Assembly: GCF_008704425.1 (NCBI RefSeq)
Contig: NZ_CP023696.1
Coordinates: 5,372,501-5,436,500, forward strand
DNA from: Streptomyces fradiae ATCC 10745 = DSM 40063
GTDB lineage: Bacteria; Actinomycetota; Actinomycetes; Streptomycetales; Streptomycetaceae
Reading direction: 5' to 3'
Length of the DNA stretch: 64,000 bases
Every line of letters starts with the position of its first letter. The stretch's first letter is position 1. The notes beneath the pieces were generated by a model. It was not told the DNA's origin. It saw only the letters and a list, made by a program, of their open reading frames with translations, and searched no databases. Both the position numbers and the translations under genes were made by a program. This document shows, one piece after another, positions 1-7,624 of the stretch.

Positions 1-2
1 AG

Positions 3-152
3 GTCACCGCGGCCCACGCCCGCACCCGGTCCCTCGCCGGGGCGGGCGACGACCCCGCCGCCCGGACGCTCGCCGCCCTCGGGCTGCTCGCCGACCGGCT
101 CGCGGCCGTGGAGGCGGCCATCACCCGCGCGGCCGGCCGGGACGGCCCGTAG
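3..152 (+). CDS. C-terminal end of an unknown protein (partial)
   Basis: An open frame enters from the left edge and stops at TAG 150-152. About 49 residues are visible, Ala/Arg/Leu-rich and probably helical (ends AAGRDGP). Third codon positions are strongly C/G, as in real genes here. No domain can be recognised and no function is assigned. Confidence 0.5.
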   Translation, partial: VTAAHARTRSLAGAGDDPAARTLAALGLLADRLAAVEAAITRAAGRDGP

Positions 153-243
153 GCCGGTGGACGCGCCCGTGGGGCACGGGGGCGGCTCCGGACCGTCCGC
201 GGGCCAGGGCGGCCCCCACCGCCGCTGGCCTACGATGCGCGGT

Positions 244-600
244 ATGAACGAGAACCTTCCCGCGTGCCCGAAGTGCTCCGGCGCGTACACCTACGAGATG
301 GGCGCCCTCCTGGTCTGCCCCGAGTGCGGCCACGAGTGGTCCCCGGCCGCGTCCGGCGAGCCGGCCGGCGGCCCGGGCGAGCAGGTGGTCAGGGACGCGG
401 TCGGCAACGTCCTCGCGGACGGCGACACCGTCACCGTGGTCAAGGCCCTGAAGGTCAAGGGCAGCCCCTCGGGGATCAAGGCCGGCACCAAGGTGCGCAA
501 CATCCGCCTGGTGGACGGGGTCGACGGGCACGACATCGACTGCCGGATCGACGGCTTCGGCGCCATGCAGCTCAAGTCCAGCGTGGTGAAGAAGGCCTGA
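244..600 (+). CDS. yjdM: YjdM/PhnA-family zinc-ribbon protein
   Basis: A 118-aa protein beginning MNENLPACPKC. The N-terminus carries a CxxC...CxxC zinc ribbon (CPKC and CPEC about 19 residues apart). The C-terminal half matches the PhnA/YjdM fold, with the DANGNVL-like stretch (DAVGNVL), DTVTVVKALKVKG and a VDGVDGHDIDCRIDGFG segment. The E. coli protein was once called alkylphosphonate-uptake PhnA, but its role is unproven, so only the family name is safe. I chose ATG 244 over the in-frame upstream starts because a -10-like TACGAT (231-236) lies only 8 nt upstream, which suggests a leaderless transcript. A GC hairpin at 601-618 immediately follows the stop. The gene looks monocistronic. Confidence 0.85.
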   Translation: MNENLPACPKCSGAYTYEMGALLVCPECGHEWSPAASGEPAGGPGEQVVRDAVGNVLADGDTVTVVKALKVKGSPSGIKAGTKVRNIRLVDGVDGHDIDCRIDGFGAMQLKSSVVKKA

Positions 601-618
601 CCGGGCCGCCCGGCCCGG
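601..618 (+). terminator. GC hairpin after yjdM
   Basis: CCGGGCC (601-607) and GGCCCGG (612-618) form a perfect 7-bp stem with a 4-nt loop, starting right after the yjdM stop. There is no T tract, as is common for actinobacterial terminators. Confidence 0.5.
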
Positions 619-641
619 AGGCGCGCACCCGCGCGCTAGAC

Positions 642-673
642 TTGCAGAAATCTGCAATTCGGCAGATTGCGAT
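642..673 (+). promoter_or_regulatory. Palindromic operator-like site upstream of the 50-aa membrane protein gene
   Basis: TTGCAGA (642-648) and TCTGCAA (651-657) are perfect inverted arms around AA. A partial second copy (GGCAGATTGCG, 661-671) follows. This AT-rich block stands out from its surroundings. It closely resembles the palindrome at 3887-3906 upstream of the arsR-sulP pair. The inference is that it is the operator of one of the two ArsR proteins. Confidence 0.5.
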
Positions 674-799
674 CAATGAAAGACCCTGAGGTGGAGGGCG
701 GGGGTGGACCGCACCGCCCTCCACCGGGACGCGGCCGCCCCGCGCCCGCGCCGGGTCGCCGCCGACGGCCCATGGGTCCGTCGGGCTGGGAGGAGCGGC

Positions 800-952
800 A
801 TGACCACACGACCGGAAGGCGACGGCCGGGACGGGGAGAAGTGGAAGGAGCGCGGCGTGATGCTGCGCGTCTTCGTGTACGTCTTCGCCACCCATCTCTT
901 CGCCGGGTTCGTGTGGATCCTCTTCGCCGTGGGCCGGCACGCCCAGAAATAG
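800..952 (+). CDS. Small single-pass membrane protein, DUF6126-like
   Basis: A 50-residue protein. A charged N-terminus (about residues 1-22, EKWKERG) precedes one hydrophobic helix (about 23-44, RVFVYVFATHLFAGFVWILFAV) and a short GRHAQK tail. It matches the small DUF6126 proteins common in Streptomyces, whose function is unknown. ATG 800 is chosen for the purine-rich GGGAGGAG 7 nt upstream (786-794 region); the longer reading from 704 has no such site. It probably starts transcription near the palindrome at 642, so it may belong to an ArsR regulon with the SulP transporter. Confidence 0.75.
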   Translation: MTTRPEGDGRDGEKWKERGVMLRVFVYVFATHLFAGFVWILFAVGRHAQK

Positions 953-969
953 CCCACCCGCACGCCTCC

Positions 970-1085
970 CGGACGCCCGTCCAGGGACCCCCGGTGCCGC
1001 CCCCGGCGCGGACGCCCGTCCAGGGTCCTCGGCGCCGCCCCCGGCGCGGACGCCCGTCCCGGGTCCTCGGACGCCGCCCGCGACG
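970..1085. repeat. Three tandem copies of a 38-39 bp GC-rich unit
   Basis: Units begin CGGACGCCCGTCC at 970, 1009 and 1047, separated by 39 and 38 bp. They fill the gap between the two convergent genes ending at 952 and 1115. Each copy contains short dyads, so the array could also serve as a bidirectional terminator; this is inference. Confidence 0.65.
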
Positions 1086-1114
1086 GCGCCCCGCCGGGCC
1101 GCCGGGAACGGCCG

Positions 1115-1459
1115 TCAGGCAGGCGGCTCCGAGGTCGCGGCCCGCAGGTCCGCGAGCAGTTCGGCCTGCCCGGCCAGCACACCGGACAGGATCGCGCGGG
1201 CCACCGCCAGCAGCTCCGCCACCCGCGGGTCGGTCAGCGAGTAGTGGACCGCCGCCCCCTCCCGCCGGGCCACGACCAGGTTCGCCCGGCGCAGCACCGC
1301 GAGCTGCTGCGAGAGGTGCGCCGGCTCGACGCCCAGCTGGGGCAGCATCTCGCTCACCGCGTGCTCGCGCACGCTCAGCAGCTCCAGCACGCGGATCCGC
1401 ACCGGATGCCCCAGCGTCTTGAAGAACTCCGCCTTCAGCTGGTACAGCGGCGTGCTCAT
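1115..1459 (-). CDS. ArsR-family winged-helix repressor (cysteine-free)
   Basis: A 114-aa protein starting MSTPLYQLKAEFFKTLGHPVRIRVLELL, the N-terminal helices typical of ArsR/SmtB winged-helix proteins. The recognition region is VEPAHLSQQLAVLRRANLVVARREG and the beta-wing ends HYSLTDP. It has no cysteine, so the CxC metal site of classical ArsR/SmtB sensors is absent and the signal is probably not metal or thiol based. Start ATG 1459 is chosen because conservation with the paralogue at 3420-3761 begins there; upstream codons read as low-complexity sequence. The paralogue shares about half its residues. Possible targets are the palindromes at 642 and 3887. Confidence 0.85.
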   Translation of the reverse strand: MSTPLYQLKAEFFKTLGHPVRIRVLELLSVREHAVSEMLPQLGVEPAHLSQQLAVLRRANLVVARREGAAVHYSLTDPRVAELLAVARAILSGVLAGQAELLADLRAATSEPPA

Positions 1460-1617
1460 CCGCACCGCCTCCCCCATGCCGGGGCCGGGCTCCGTGTCGG
1501 TCGCGGTCTGTTCGTCATGCCCCCATCCTCCCGCCCGTACGCCGGCGCCATGACCTCCGGGGCGCCCCACGCCCGCGGCCGGCGGGTCCGGGCGCCCCGG
1601 AAGGCCCGGCCCGCCCT

Positions 1618-3423
1618 TCACGCGGCCGGCAGCAGCCCCGCCCGCCGCAGGTGGGAGCGGGCGCCCGCGATGGCCTCCGGAGTGGTGGCGTACTCCCGCC
1701 CCTCGGACCGCACCGGGTCGAGTGCCCCGACGGAGTCGAGGACCCGGCGCTGACCGGGACGTATCCCGGACACCATGACGGCGATGCCGCGCCGGTGCAG
1801 CTTCTCCACGGCGTCCTTCAGGACGAGCGCGCCGGTCGCGTCCATGGTGGTGACGCGGGACAGCCGCAGGATGACCACCCGGACGTCGGCCACCTCGGAG
1901 AGTTCGAGCAGGAAGCGGTGCGCCACGGCGAAGAACAGCGGACCGTCGATGCGGTACGCCACGATGTGCTCGGCGAGCAGCGCGTGCTCCTCCTCGCTGT
2001 GCTCACCGGGCAGGTCGGCGCGGAAGTCGACCTGGTCCATCCGGGCCTGCGCCGCCACGGCGCGCAGCGCGAGGGCGCCCGCCACGACCAGGCCGATGAT
2101 CACCGCGTACACCAGGTCGAGGGCGAGCGTGGCGAGCGCGGTGAGGACCAGGACGGCGCCGTCCGAGCGGGTGGCGCGGGCCATCGCCCGCAGGGAGCCG
2201 ACCTCGACCATGCGGACCGCGGTGGCCAGCAGGACGCCGGCGAGGGCGGCCAGCGGAATCCGCGACACCAGCGGCGCCGCGGCGAACACGATCACGGCGA
2301 GGACGGCGGCGTGGGTGAGCGCGGCCAGGCGGGAGGAGGCCCCGGAGCGGACGTTCACCGCCGTACGGGCGATGGCGCCGGTCGCCGGGACACCGCCGAA
2401 CATCGGGGCCACGACGTTGGCCAGGCCCTGGCCGAACAGCTCCCGGTCCGGGTCGTGCCGCTGCCCCACCGTCATGCCGTCCGCGACCTGCGCCGAGAGC
2501 AGCGACTCCAGCGCGGCGAGCGCCGCCACCGCCACGGCCGGGGCGAGCAGCGACCCCACCGCGGACAGGTCCAGGAAGCCGAGGGAGGGCGCGGGGAGCC
2601 CGGCGGGCAGGTCCCCGATGGGCGCCGCGGCGTCGAGGTGGAGAACCTGGGCCACGGCGGTCGCGGCGACCACGGCGACGATCGAGAAGGGCACCGCCGG
2701 CCTGACCCGCGCCCCCACCAGCATCACCGCGGCGACGCCGGCGGCGAGAGCGGCGGCCGTCCAGTTCGGCGCCCGGACGAACGCCTCCACGGCCCGCCAC
2801 GCCACGACCGGCACGCGCTCGCCCTCCGGCTCGGGCACCCCGAGGGCGTGGGGGAGCTGCTGGAGCCCGATCACCAGCGCGATGCCGAGGGTGAAGCCCT
2901 CGACGACCGAGGCCGGGATGTACGTCATGTACCGGCCGGCACGGGCGAGGGCGAGGCCCACCACGATCAGCCCGGCGAGCAGGCCGACGGTGAGCACCCC
3001 GCCCGGCCCGTGCTGGGCGACGATCGGCACGAGGACCACGGTCATCGCCCCGGTGGGGCCGGAGACCTGGAGGTTCGAGCCGCCGAACAGGGCGGCGAGC
3101 GCCCCGGCGACGACGGCGGTCGCGAGCCCGGCCTCGGCGCCGAGCCCGGAGGAGACCCCGAACCCGAGCGCGAGCGGCAGCGCCACGACGGCGACGGTCA
3201 GCCCGGCCGTCAGGTCCCGCCGCGGGGCTCGGAGGGCGGCCGCGAGATCGGCCCGGACGGGCAGCAGGGAGCGGACCCTGCCCCACCCGGCGCGCACGGC
3301 GCCACGGGCGCGCACGGGGGCGCCGGCGGGCACACGGGGGCCGGCGTCCGTCGCGTCCTCTGTGCCCTGGATGCCCTGGATGCCCTGGGTGTCCTGGATG
3401 CCCTGGGGGCTCGGGGTGCTCAC
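1618..3423 (-). CDS. SulP-family anion transporter with STAS domain
   Basis: A 601-aa SLC26/SulP transporter of the cytoplasmic membrane. The hydrophobic core (about residues 60-440) contains the SulP start (DLTAGLTVAVVALPLALGFG) and the SNLQVSGPTGAMTVV stretch. A STAS domain follows (about 465-580, with RLSRVTTMDATGALVLKDAVEKL). Substrates in the family include sulfate, bicarbonate and other anions; this one cannot be specified. The N-terminus is a low-complexity repeat of GIQ/DTQ units written by repeated ATGCCCTGG-type DNA. The GTG start (3423) overlaps the TGA of the upstream arsR by 4 bp (GTGA), so the two are translationally coupled and presumably co-regulated. Confidence 0.92.
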   Translation of the reverse strand: MSTPSPQGIQDTQGIQGIQGTEDATDAGPRVPAGAPVRARGAVRAGWGRVRSLLPVRADLAAALRAPRRDLTAGLTVAVVALPLALGFGVSSGLGAEAGLATAVVAGALAALFGGSNLQVSGPTGAMTVVLVPIVAQHGPGGVLTVGLLAGLIVVGLALARAGRYMTYIPASVVEGFTLGIALVIGLQQLPHALGVPEPEGERVPVVAWRAVEAFVRAPNWTAAALAAGVAAVMLVGARVRPAVPFSIVAVVAATAVAQVLHLDAAAPIGDLPAGLPAPSLGFLDLSAVGSLLAPAVAVAALAALESLLSAQVADGMTVGQRHDPDRELFGQGLANVVAPMFGGVPATGAIARTAVNVRSGASSRLAALTHAAVLAVIVFAAAPLVSRIPLAALAGVLLATAVRMVEVGSLRAMARATRSDGAVLVLTALATLALDLVYAVIIGLVVAGALALRAVAAQARMDQVDFRADLPGEHSEEEHALLAEHIVAYRIDGPLFFAVAHRFLLELSEVADVRVVILRLSRVTTMDATGALVLKDAVEKLHRRGIAVMVSGIRPGQRRVLDSVGALDPVRSEGREYATTPEAIAGARSHLRRAGLLPAA

Positions 3424-3761
3424 GACGGCGCGACCTCGGCCTCCCGCAGCTCCCCCAGGAGCCGGTGCCGGCCGGCCAGCATCTCGGTGAGGATCCGCCG
3501 GGCGGCCCGCATCAGGTCGTCCACGTCCCCGCCGGCCAGCGTGTAGACCACGGTGGAGCCCTCGCGGCCGGACGTGACGATCCCCGACCGCCGCAGGACG
3601 GCGAGCTGCTGCGACAGCGCCGACGGCTCGACCTCGATCCGCGCGAGCAGTTCGCGCACCGCCATGGGGCCGGTCTGGAGCAGCTCCAGGATCCGGATGC
3701 GCACCGGATGCCCGAGCATCCGGAAGAACTCGGCCTTCGCCTGGTAGAGCGGAACCGGCAC
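3420..3761 (-). CDS. ArsR-family repressor coupled to the SulP transporter
   Basis: A 113-aa winged-helix protein, paralogous to the gene at 1115-1459 (PLYQAKAEFFRMLGHPVRIRILELL; EPSALSQQLAVLRRSGIV). It has no cysteine, so there is no classical metal site. GTG 3761 is selected because the family homology begins here and GGGAG lies 5-8 nt upstream; the longer reading to 3863 adds only an Arg/Pro-rich stretch. The stop overlaps the sulP start. The AT-rich palindrome at 3887-3906 lies about 125 bp upstream and is the likely autoregulatory operator. Confidence 0.85.
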   Translation of the reverse strand: MPVPLYQAKAEFFRMLGHPVRIRILELLQTGPMAVRELLARIEVEPSALSQQLAVLRRSGIVTSGREGSTVVYTLAGGDVDDLMRAARRILTEMLAGRHRLLGELREAEVAPS

Positions 3762-3886
3762 GATCTCCCGCCTCTCCTCGGCCCCTCTGCTCGGCCTCTC
3801 TCGGTCCGCCGGGGGCGGGCGTCCCGCTCCCGGTCGGCTGTGCCCGCGGCTACCTGCGGGCACAGCCGTCCCTTCATGATGTGCTG

Positions 3887-3906
3887 AATTGCAGAAATGC
3901 GCAATT
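3887..3906 (-). promoter_or_regulatory. Operator-like palindrome upstream of arsR-sulP
   Basis: AATTGC (3887-3892) and GCAATT (3901-3906) are perfect arms around 8 nt; the core reads TTGCAGAAATGCGCAA. It shares TTGCAGAAAT with the palindrome at 642-657. It overlaps a possible leftward -35 (TTGCGC on the minus strand). Confidence 0.5.
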
Positions 3907-4582
3907 GTCGAGGTGGTGAGGTGGGTCGCACCCGTGCCCGGCCGTGCGCCCGGTGCGGCCTCGCCCGCCCCGCCGCTCCCGGCGACGGGGCGCGTCCGCG
4001 TGAAGCGGGGGCCGGGTGCGGACCGGCTGCTGGCCGGGGGTGGCCGGGGGTGGCCGGGGGTGGCCGGGTCCGGGTCCGGACCGGGTGTGAGCCGGGTGTG
4101 GGCCGTGTGGCGAAACCGTGGTGCGCTTCCGGCGCTCCGGGGCTACCGCGCTGACGGAGTGTCAGGCATAGTGGTCCGGCCACCCCGGCCCGCCGACCCC
4201 CGGCGCCCGGCTCCATGCCGGCGCGGCCGTCGGCGCGGCGTGTGCCGCCGCCGCTCGCGGTGCCGCTTTTCCGTGCGCCCGGAAGCGTGCCCTTTCGCCG
4301 TGCCGGCCGCCAGGGGTATCCCCTCCATGGGTTACCAATCGGTAGACCGCTCCTTTCGATTGGCGCAATCCTTGTCGCCCGAAAGTGGAAGCACTTCTTT
4401 GGGCTTGCATTAGTTGACGCCATGAATGGCTTGTTCTTGACCCTTCTTTGAGGTGTGGTGTGCATCACAATCTCGACTGAATCCGCATGGCATATCGGGC
4501 ATACCACCCGCCGATAAGGCGGAATGAGCCGTTCAGGTGGCGGAATCTGCGCTACCGCGCATTACTCCTCCATGACCGATGC
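3907..4582. other. Gene-free upstream region of the biosynthetic operon, with G-rich tandem repeat
   Basis: No convincing gene is present. The left part is GC-rich and holds three exact copies plus a partial of TGGCCGGGGG (4031-4068), a potential G-quadruplex. From about 4330 the base composition becomes clearly more AT-rich, as expected of a regulatory region. A TACC-N4-GGTA dyad lies near 4325-4340 and a CRP-like dyad at 4454-4469. Confidence 0.6.
4454..4469. promoter_or_regulatory. CRP-like dyad TGTGG-N6-TCACA
   Basis: The 16-mer matches the classical TGTGA-N6-TCACA CRP core with one mismatch and lies about 130 bp upstream of the predicted -35 of the biosynthetic operon. Streptomyces Crp prefers a somewhat different GTG-N-C...G-N-CAC form, so this is only a candidate. 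Confidence 0.25.
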
Positions 4583-4612
4583 TTGACCTAGATCAGCCCC
4601 CCTCCATAGCCT
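4583..4612 (+). promoter_or_regulatory. Predicted sigma-HrdB promoter of the biosynthetic operon
   Basis: TTGACC (4583-4588), an 18-nt spacer and TAGCCT (4607-4612) fit the actinobacterial TTGAC-N16-18-TANNNT pattern. This predicts a leader of roughly 65 nt before ATG 4686. It is the best promoter I see for the long operon. Confidence 0.5.
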
Positions 4613-4685
4613 CCGTACCACGCTCGTACCGCAGGCCTGATAGACCGTCAGGTCCTGAAACCGACCCAGCCCGGGGGGACTCCGT

Positions 4686-5930
4686 ATGTACGATGTCGTT
4701 GTTGTTGGCGGCCGTTGCGCTGGAGCGCCGCTCGCCATGCATCTGGCCCGTCAGGGGCACCGCGTTGTCGTGGTGGACAGGGCCTCCTTCCCGAGCGACT
4801 CGGTGTCGACGCACTACATCCACCAGGCCGGTCTGCTGCGCCTCAAGGAGTGGGGCCTGCTCGACGAGATCATCGCGGCCAAGACGCCCCCGCTCCGCAA
4901 GATGCACTACGGGTACCGGGGCATCGAACTCAACGGCTTCGCGGACCCCGTCGACGGCGTCGACGCCGTCTACTGCCCGCGCCGCACCGTGCTGGACGAG
5001 ATACTCGTCAACGCCGCCCGCCGGGCCGGCGCCGAGGTCGTGGAGAACTTCACCGTCACCGACGTGGTGGTCTCCGACGGCCGTGTCACGGGCATCCGCG
5101 GACGCGAGGGGGACGGCCCCGAGCGCGAGCTCCGCGCCACGATCGTCGTCGGCGCCGACGGCTTCCACTCCACCGTCGCCAAGAAGGTGGGCGCGGAGCT
5201 GTACAACGTGCGCCCCGCCGCCGGCTTCATCTACTACTCGTACTACACCGGTCTCGAGTCGTGGGGCCTGCACCACAAGAACGGCATGAACGAGAAGTGG
5301 TTCGGCACCTGGCCGACCAACGACGGCCTCACCATGGTGGCCACCATCTGCACCAAGCGGTACCTCAAGGAGTTCCGCCAGGACGTCGAGACCAACTTCC
5401 AGGCCGTCATCGACGACGTCTCCCCGGAGATGGGCGAGCAGTTCCGCGACATGGGCCGGCGCGCGGAGGACTTCCGCCCCATGCGCTACCCGGACAACTA
5501 CTACCGCCGCGCGTACGGCCCCGGCTGGGCGCTGGTCGGTGACGCCGGCTACCACAAGGACCCCTACACCGGCTGGGGCATCACGGACTCCTTCCTGCAC
5601 GGCGAGCTGCTCGCCGAGCGCATCCACCAGGGCCTCGCAGGCGAGCGCCCCATGGAGGAGGCGCTGGCCGAGTACAACAAGCTGCGCGACGAGGAGAGCG
5701 CCGGCGTCTACGACTTCACCACGACGCTGGGCGAGCTCACCGAACTGCCGCCGTTCTTCAAGGCGACGATGAGCGCGATGAGCAAGTCCCAGGAGTGGAC
5801 GAACAAGATGCTCGGCCTGATCGGCGGCGTCGTCCCCGACTACGAGATCTACGCGCCGGACGCGCTGGAGCGGCTCTACGACGACGCCGGCGTGCCGCAG
5901 GACGAGCGGATCTACGACCCCGCCGCCTGA
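4686..5930 (+). CDS. FAD-dependent oxidoreductase (geranylgeranyl-reductase/group A monooxygenase-like)
   Basis: A 414-aa flavoprotein, the first gene of the operon. The N-terminal Rossmann motif is MYDVVVVGGRCAGAP (Gly8, Gly9, Gly13) with acidic strand end VVVVDR. The second FAD motif is GDAGYHKDPYTGWGITDSF around Asp286, the form seen in geranylgeranyl-reductase-like and PHBH-like oxidoreductases. The WxWxIP motif of flavin halogenases is absent. It probably hydroxylates, epoxidises or desaturates the polyketide or an intermediate; the substrate is unknown. A run of six G's (GGGGGGA) 6 nt before ATG 4686 serves as ribosome-binding site. A 411-bp gap separates it from the Rieske gene. Confidence 0.85.
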   Translation: MYDVVVVGGRCAGAPLAMHLARQGHRVVVVDRASFPSDSVSTHYIHQAGLLRLKEWGLLDEIIAAKTPPLRKMHYGYRGIELNGFADPVDGVDAVYCPRRTVLDEILVNAARRAGAEVVENFTVTDVVVSDGRVTGIRGREGDGPERELRATIVVGADGFHSTVAKKVGAELYNVRPAAGFIYYSYYTGLESWGLHHKNGMNEKWFGTWPTNDGLTMVATICTKRYLKEFRQDVETNFQAVIDDVSPEMGEQFRDMGRRAEDFRPMRYPDNYYRRAYGPGWALVGDAGYHKDPYTGWGITDSFLHGELLAERIHQGLAGERPMEEALAEYNKLRDEESAGVYDFTTTLGELTELPPFFKATMSAMSKSQEWTNKMLGLIGGVVPDYEIYAPDALERLYDDAGVPQDERIYDPAA

Positions 5931-6341
5931 CGCACCCCCGCGCGGCCCCCCGCCGCCCCCTCCGGAGCCCCCCGGCCCCGGACCCGTACCCCTCCGCCGA
6001 GCACCGTGCGCCGAGCCCCGCCCTTCCGGGCGCTCGCGCCGGTGCCTCGCGCCACCCCATGTGCGCCGCGGCCCCCTCCCACGCCGCCCTCTCCGCGCCC
6101 CCGTGGCGGGACGACCGTCCCGGACACCGGCCCCCCCGCCCGGCGGGGGCACCGGCGTCCGGTCCGCTCCCGCACACCGGCGCGCCAGGCCCGCCCGGAT
6201 CCGCACACCCCTCCCCCCAGAGCACCCCAGTCACCCCGCCGTCCCGACGCGCCGGGGGCCCGGTGCGGCCTGTCCGCAGGCCCCGGACCGCCCCGACGCC
6301 GGCACGGCATTCCATGCGCTTCGTTCGAGGGAGACCCGCAG
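5931..6341 (+). other. Gene-free spacer between the FAD and Rieske genes
   Basis: Extremely C-rich, proline/arginine-like in every frame, with no codon bias typical of a gene. I see no clear promoter or hairpin. AGGGAG at 6328-6333 is the Shine-Dalgarno sequence of the next gene. Confidence 0.5.
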
Positions 6342-7622
6342 ATGACGCGTGCGTCCAGCATGTTCGATCTCATCAGTGACCAGGATGAGGACAGGCCCTA
6401 CTTCGAGACCGGCGGCATCGGCAGGTCGCACGAGTTCTACACGGGCGAGGAGCAGTTCCGCCGGGAGATGTCCCGCATCTACGGCCGGCGCTGGCTCCCG
6501 GTCGACCACGTCTCCCGCCTGAAGGAGAAGGGCGCCTACAGCACCCTCAACATCGGCTCCGGGTCCATCCTGCTGATCCACGGCGACAACGGCATCCAGG
6601 GCTACCACAACTACTGCCGGCACCGCGGCTACAAGCTGGTCGAGGAGGCCACCGGCAAGCGCCAGAGCCTCGTCTGCCTCTACCACTGCTGGGTCTACGA
6701 CCGGAACGGCAAGCTCAAGAGCCTCAACGGCACCTACATGGACCACTTCTTCGACAAGGAGAAGAACGGCCTGCTGCCCGTGCGGACCGAGGTCCGCTTC
6801 GGCGTGGTCTTCGTGGCGCTCTCCGACGACGCGCCGGACCTCGACGAGTCGCTGGGCGAGTTCGGCGCGTTCGCCGAGGTCTACGACCTCGCCGACCTGG
6901 AGTGCGTCGAGGCCAAGGACTACCCGGTCGCCTCGAACTGGAAGCTCGTCGCGCACAACGTCAACGAGAGCCTGCACTTCCCCACGGCCCACAAGGACCT
7001 GCACCGCATCACCGACTTCGACGACGCGGGCACCTACGACCTCGAGGGCGACATCGTCGGCGCCTGGCAGTCGATCCGCACCGGCTACAACTCCGTCTCC
7101 ATGTCGGGCCGCAGCCCCCGCACGCCGATGCCGAACGTCCCCGAGGGCGACCTCCAGAAGATCAACTGGATCACCATCCTGCCCAACCTGCTCTTCGGGT
7201 TCACGGCCGACTACGTGATGATGCAGTGGGTCTGGCCGGAGAGCCCCGGCACCTGCTTCGTCCGCCACTTCTGGCTGTTCCACCCCACCGAGACCGCCAA
7301 GAGCGACTTCTCGCACGAGGACGTCTTCGCGCTGTGGGACAAGGCCAACTACGAGGACTGGGAGATGTGCGAGCGGACCCACCGCGGCCTCTCCAACCCG
7401 CTGTGGGTCCCCGGCCAGCTCTCCTACGACGAGGAGGTCATGGCCCAGATCGACGCCTGGGTCGCGCGCGAGACCGCCGAGGGCGCCGAGGCCGGGGCCG
7501 AGGGCGGGGCCGGTACCCCGGACGCCCCGGCCGCCGAGCCCGCCGGCGCCTCCGCCGACTCCGAGGCCGCCGCCGCCGAGGACGGCGGCAAGGCCGCCGG
7601 ACCCGGAAAGGCGGAGCGGTGA
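6342..7622 (+). CDS. Rieske non-heme iron oxygenase, alpha subunit type
   Basis: A 426-aa protein. The Rieske [2Fe-2S] ligands are Cys92-x-His94 and Cys112-x2-His115 (NYCRHRG...CLYHCW). The mononuclear iron site is in ESLHFPTAH, with His212 and His217; Asp339 (YEDWE) is the likely third ligand. The family couples O2 activation to hydroxylation, desaturation or N-oxygenation and needs a reductase, which is not encoded here. The last 60 residues are an Ala/Glu/Gly-rich tail outside the domain. ATG 6342 has AGGGAG 8 nt upstream; the longer in-frame reading is low complexity. The stop abuts the next gene (TGA 7620-7622, next ATG 7625). Its likely role is tailoring of the cluster product. Confidence 0.9.
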   Translation: MTRASSMFDLISDQDEDRPYFETGGIGRSHEFYTGEEQFRREMSRIYGRRWLPVDHVSRLKEKGAYSTLNIGSGSILLIHGDNGIQGYHNYCRHRGYKLVEEATGKRQSLVCLYHCWVYDRNGKLKSLNGTYMDHFFDKEKNGLLPVRTEVRFGVVFVALSDDAPDLDESLGEFGAFAEVYDLADLECVEAKDYPVASNWKLVAHNVNESLHFPTAHKDLHRITDFDDAGTYDLEGDIVGAWQSIRTGYNSVSMSGRSPRTPMPNVPEGDLQKINWITILPNLLFGFTADYVMMQWVWPESPGTCFVRHFWLFHPTETAKSDFSHEDVFALWDKANYEDWEMCERTHRGLSNPLWVPGQLSYDEEVMAQIDAWVARETAEGAEAGAEGGAGTPDAPAAEPAGASADSEAAAAEDGGKAAGPGKAER

Positions 7623-7624
7623 GC

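Noticed and set aside
4686..5930. Flavin-dependent halogenase
   Set aside because: No WxWxIP motif and no halogenase lysine context; the GDAGYHKDP motif is that of geranylgeranyl-reductase-like oxidoreductases.
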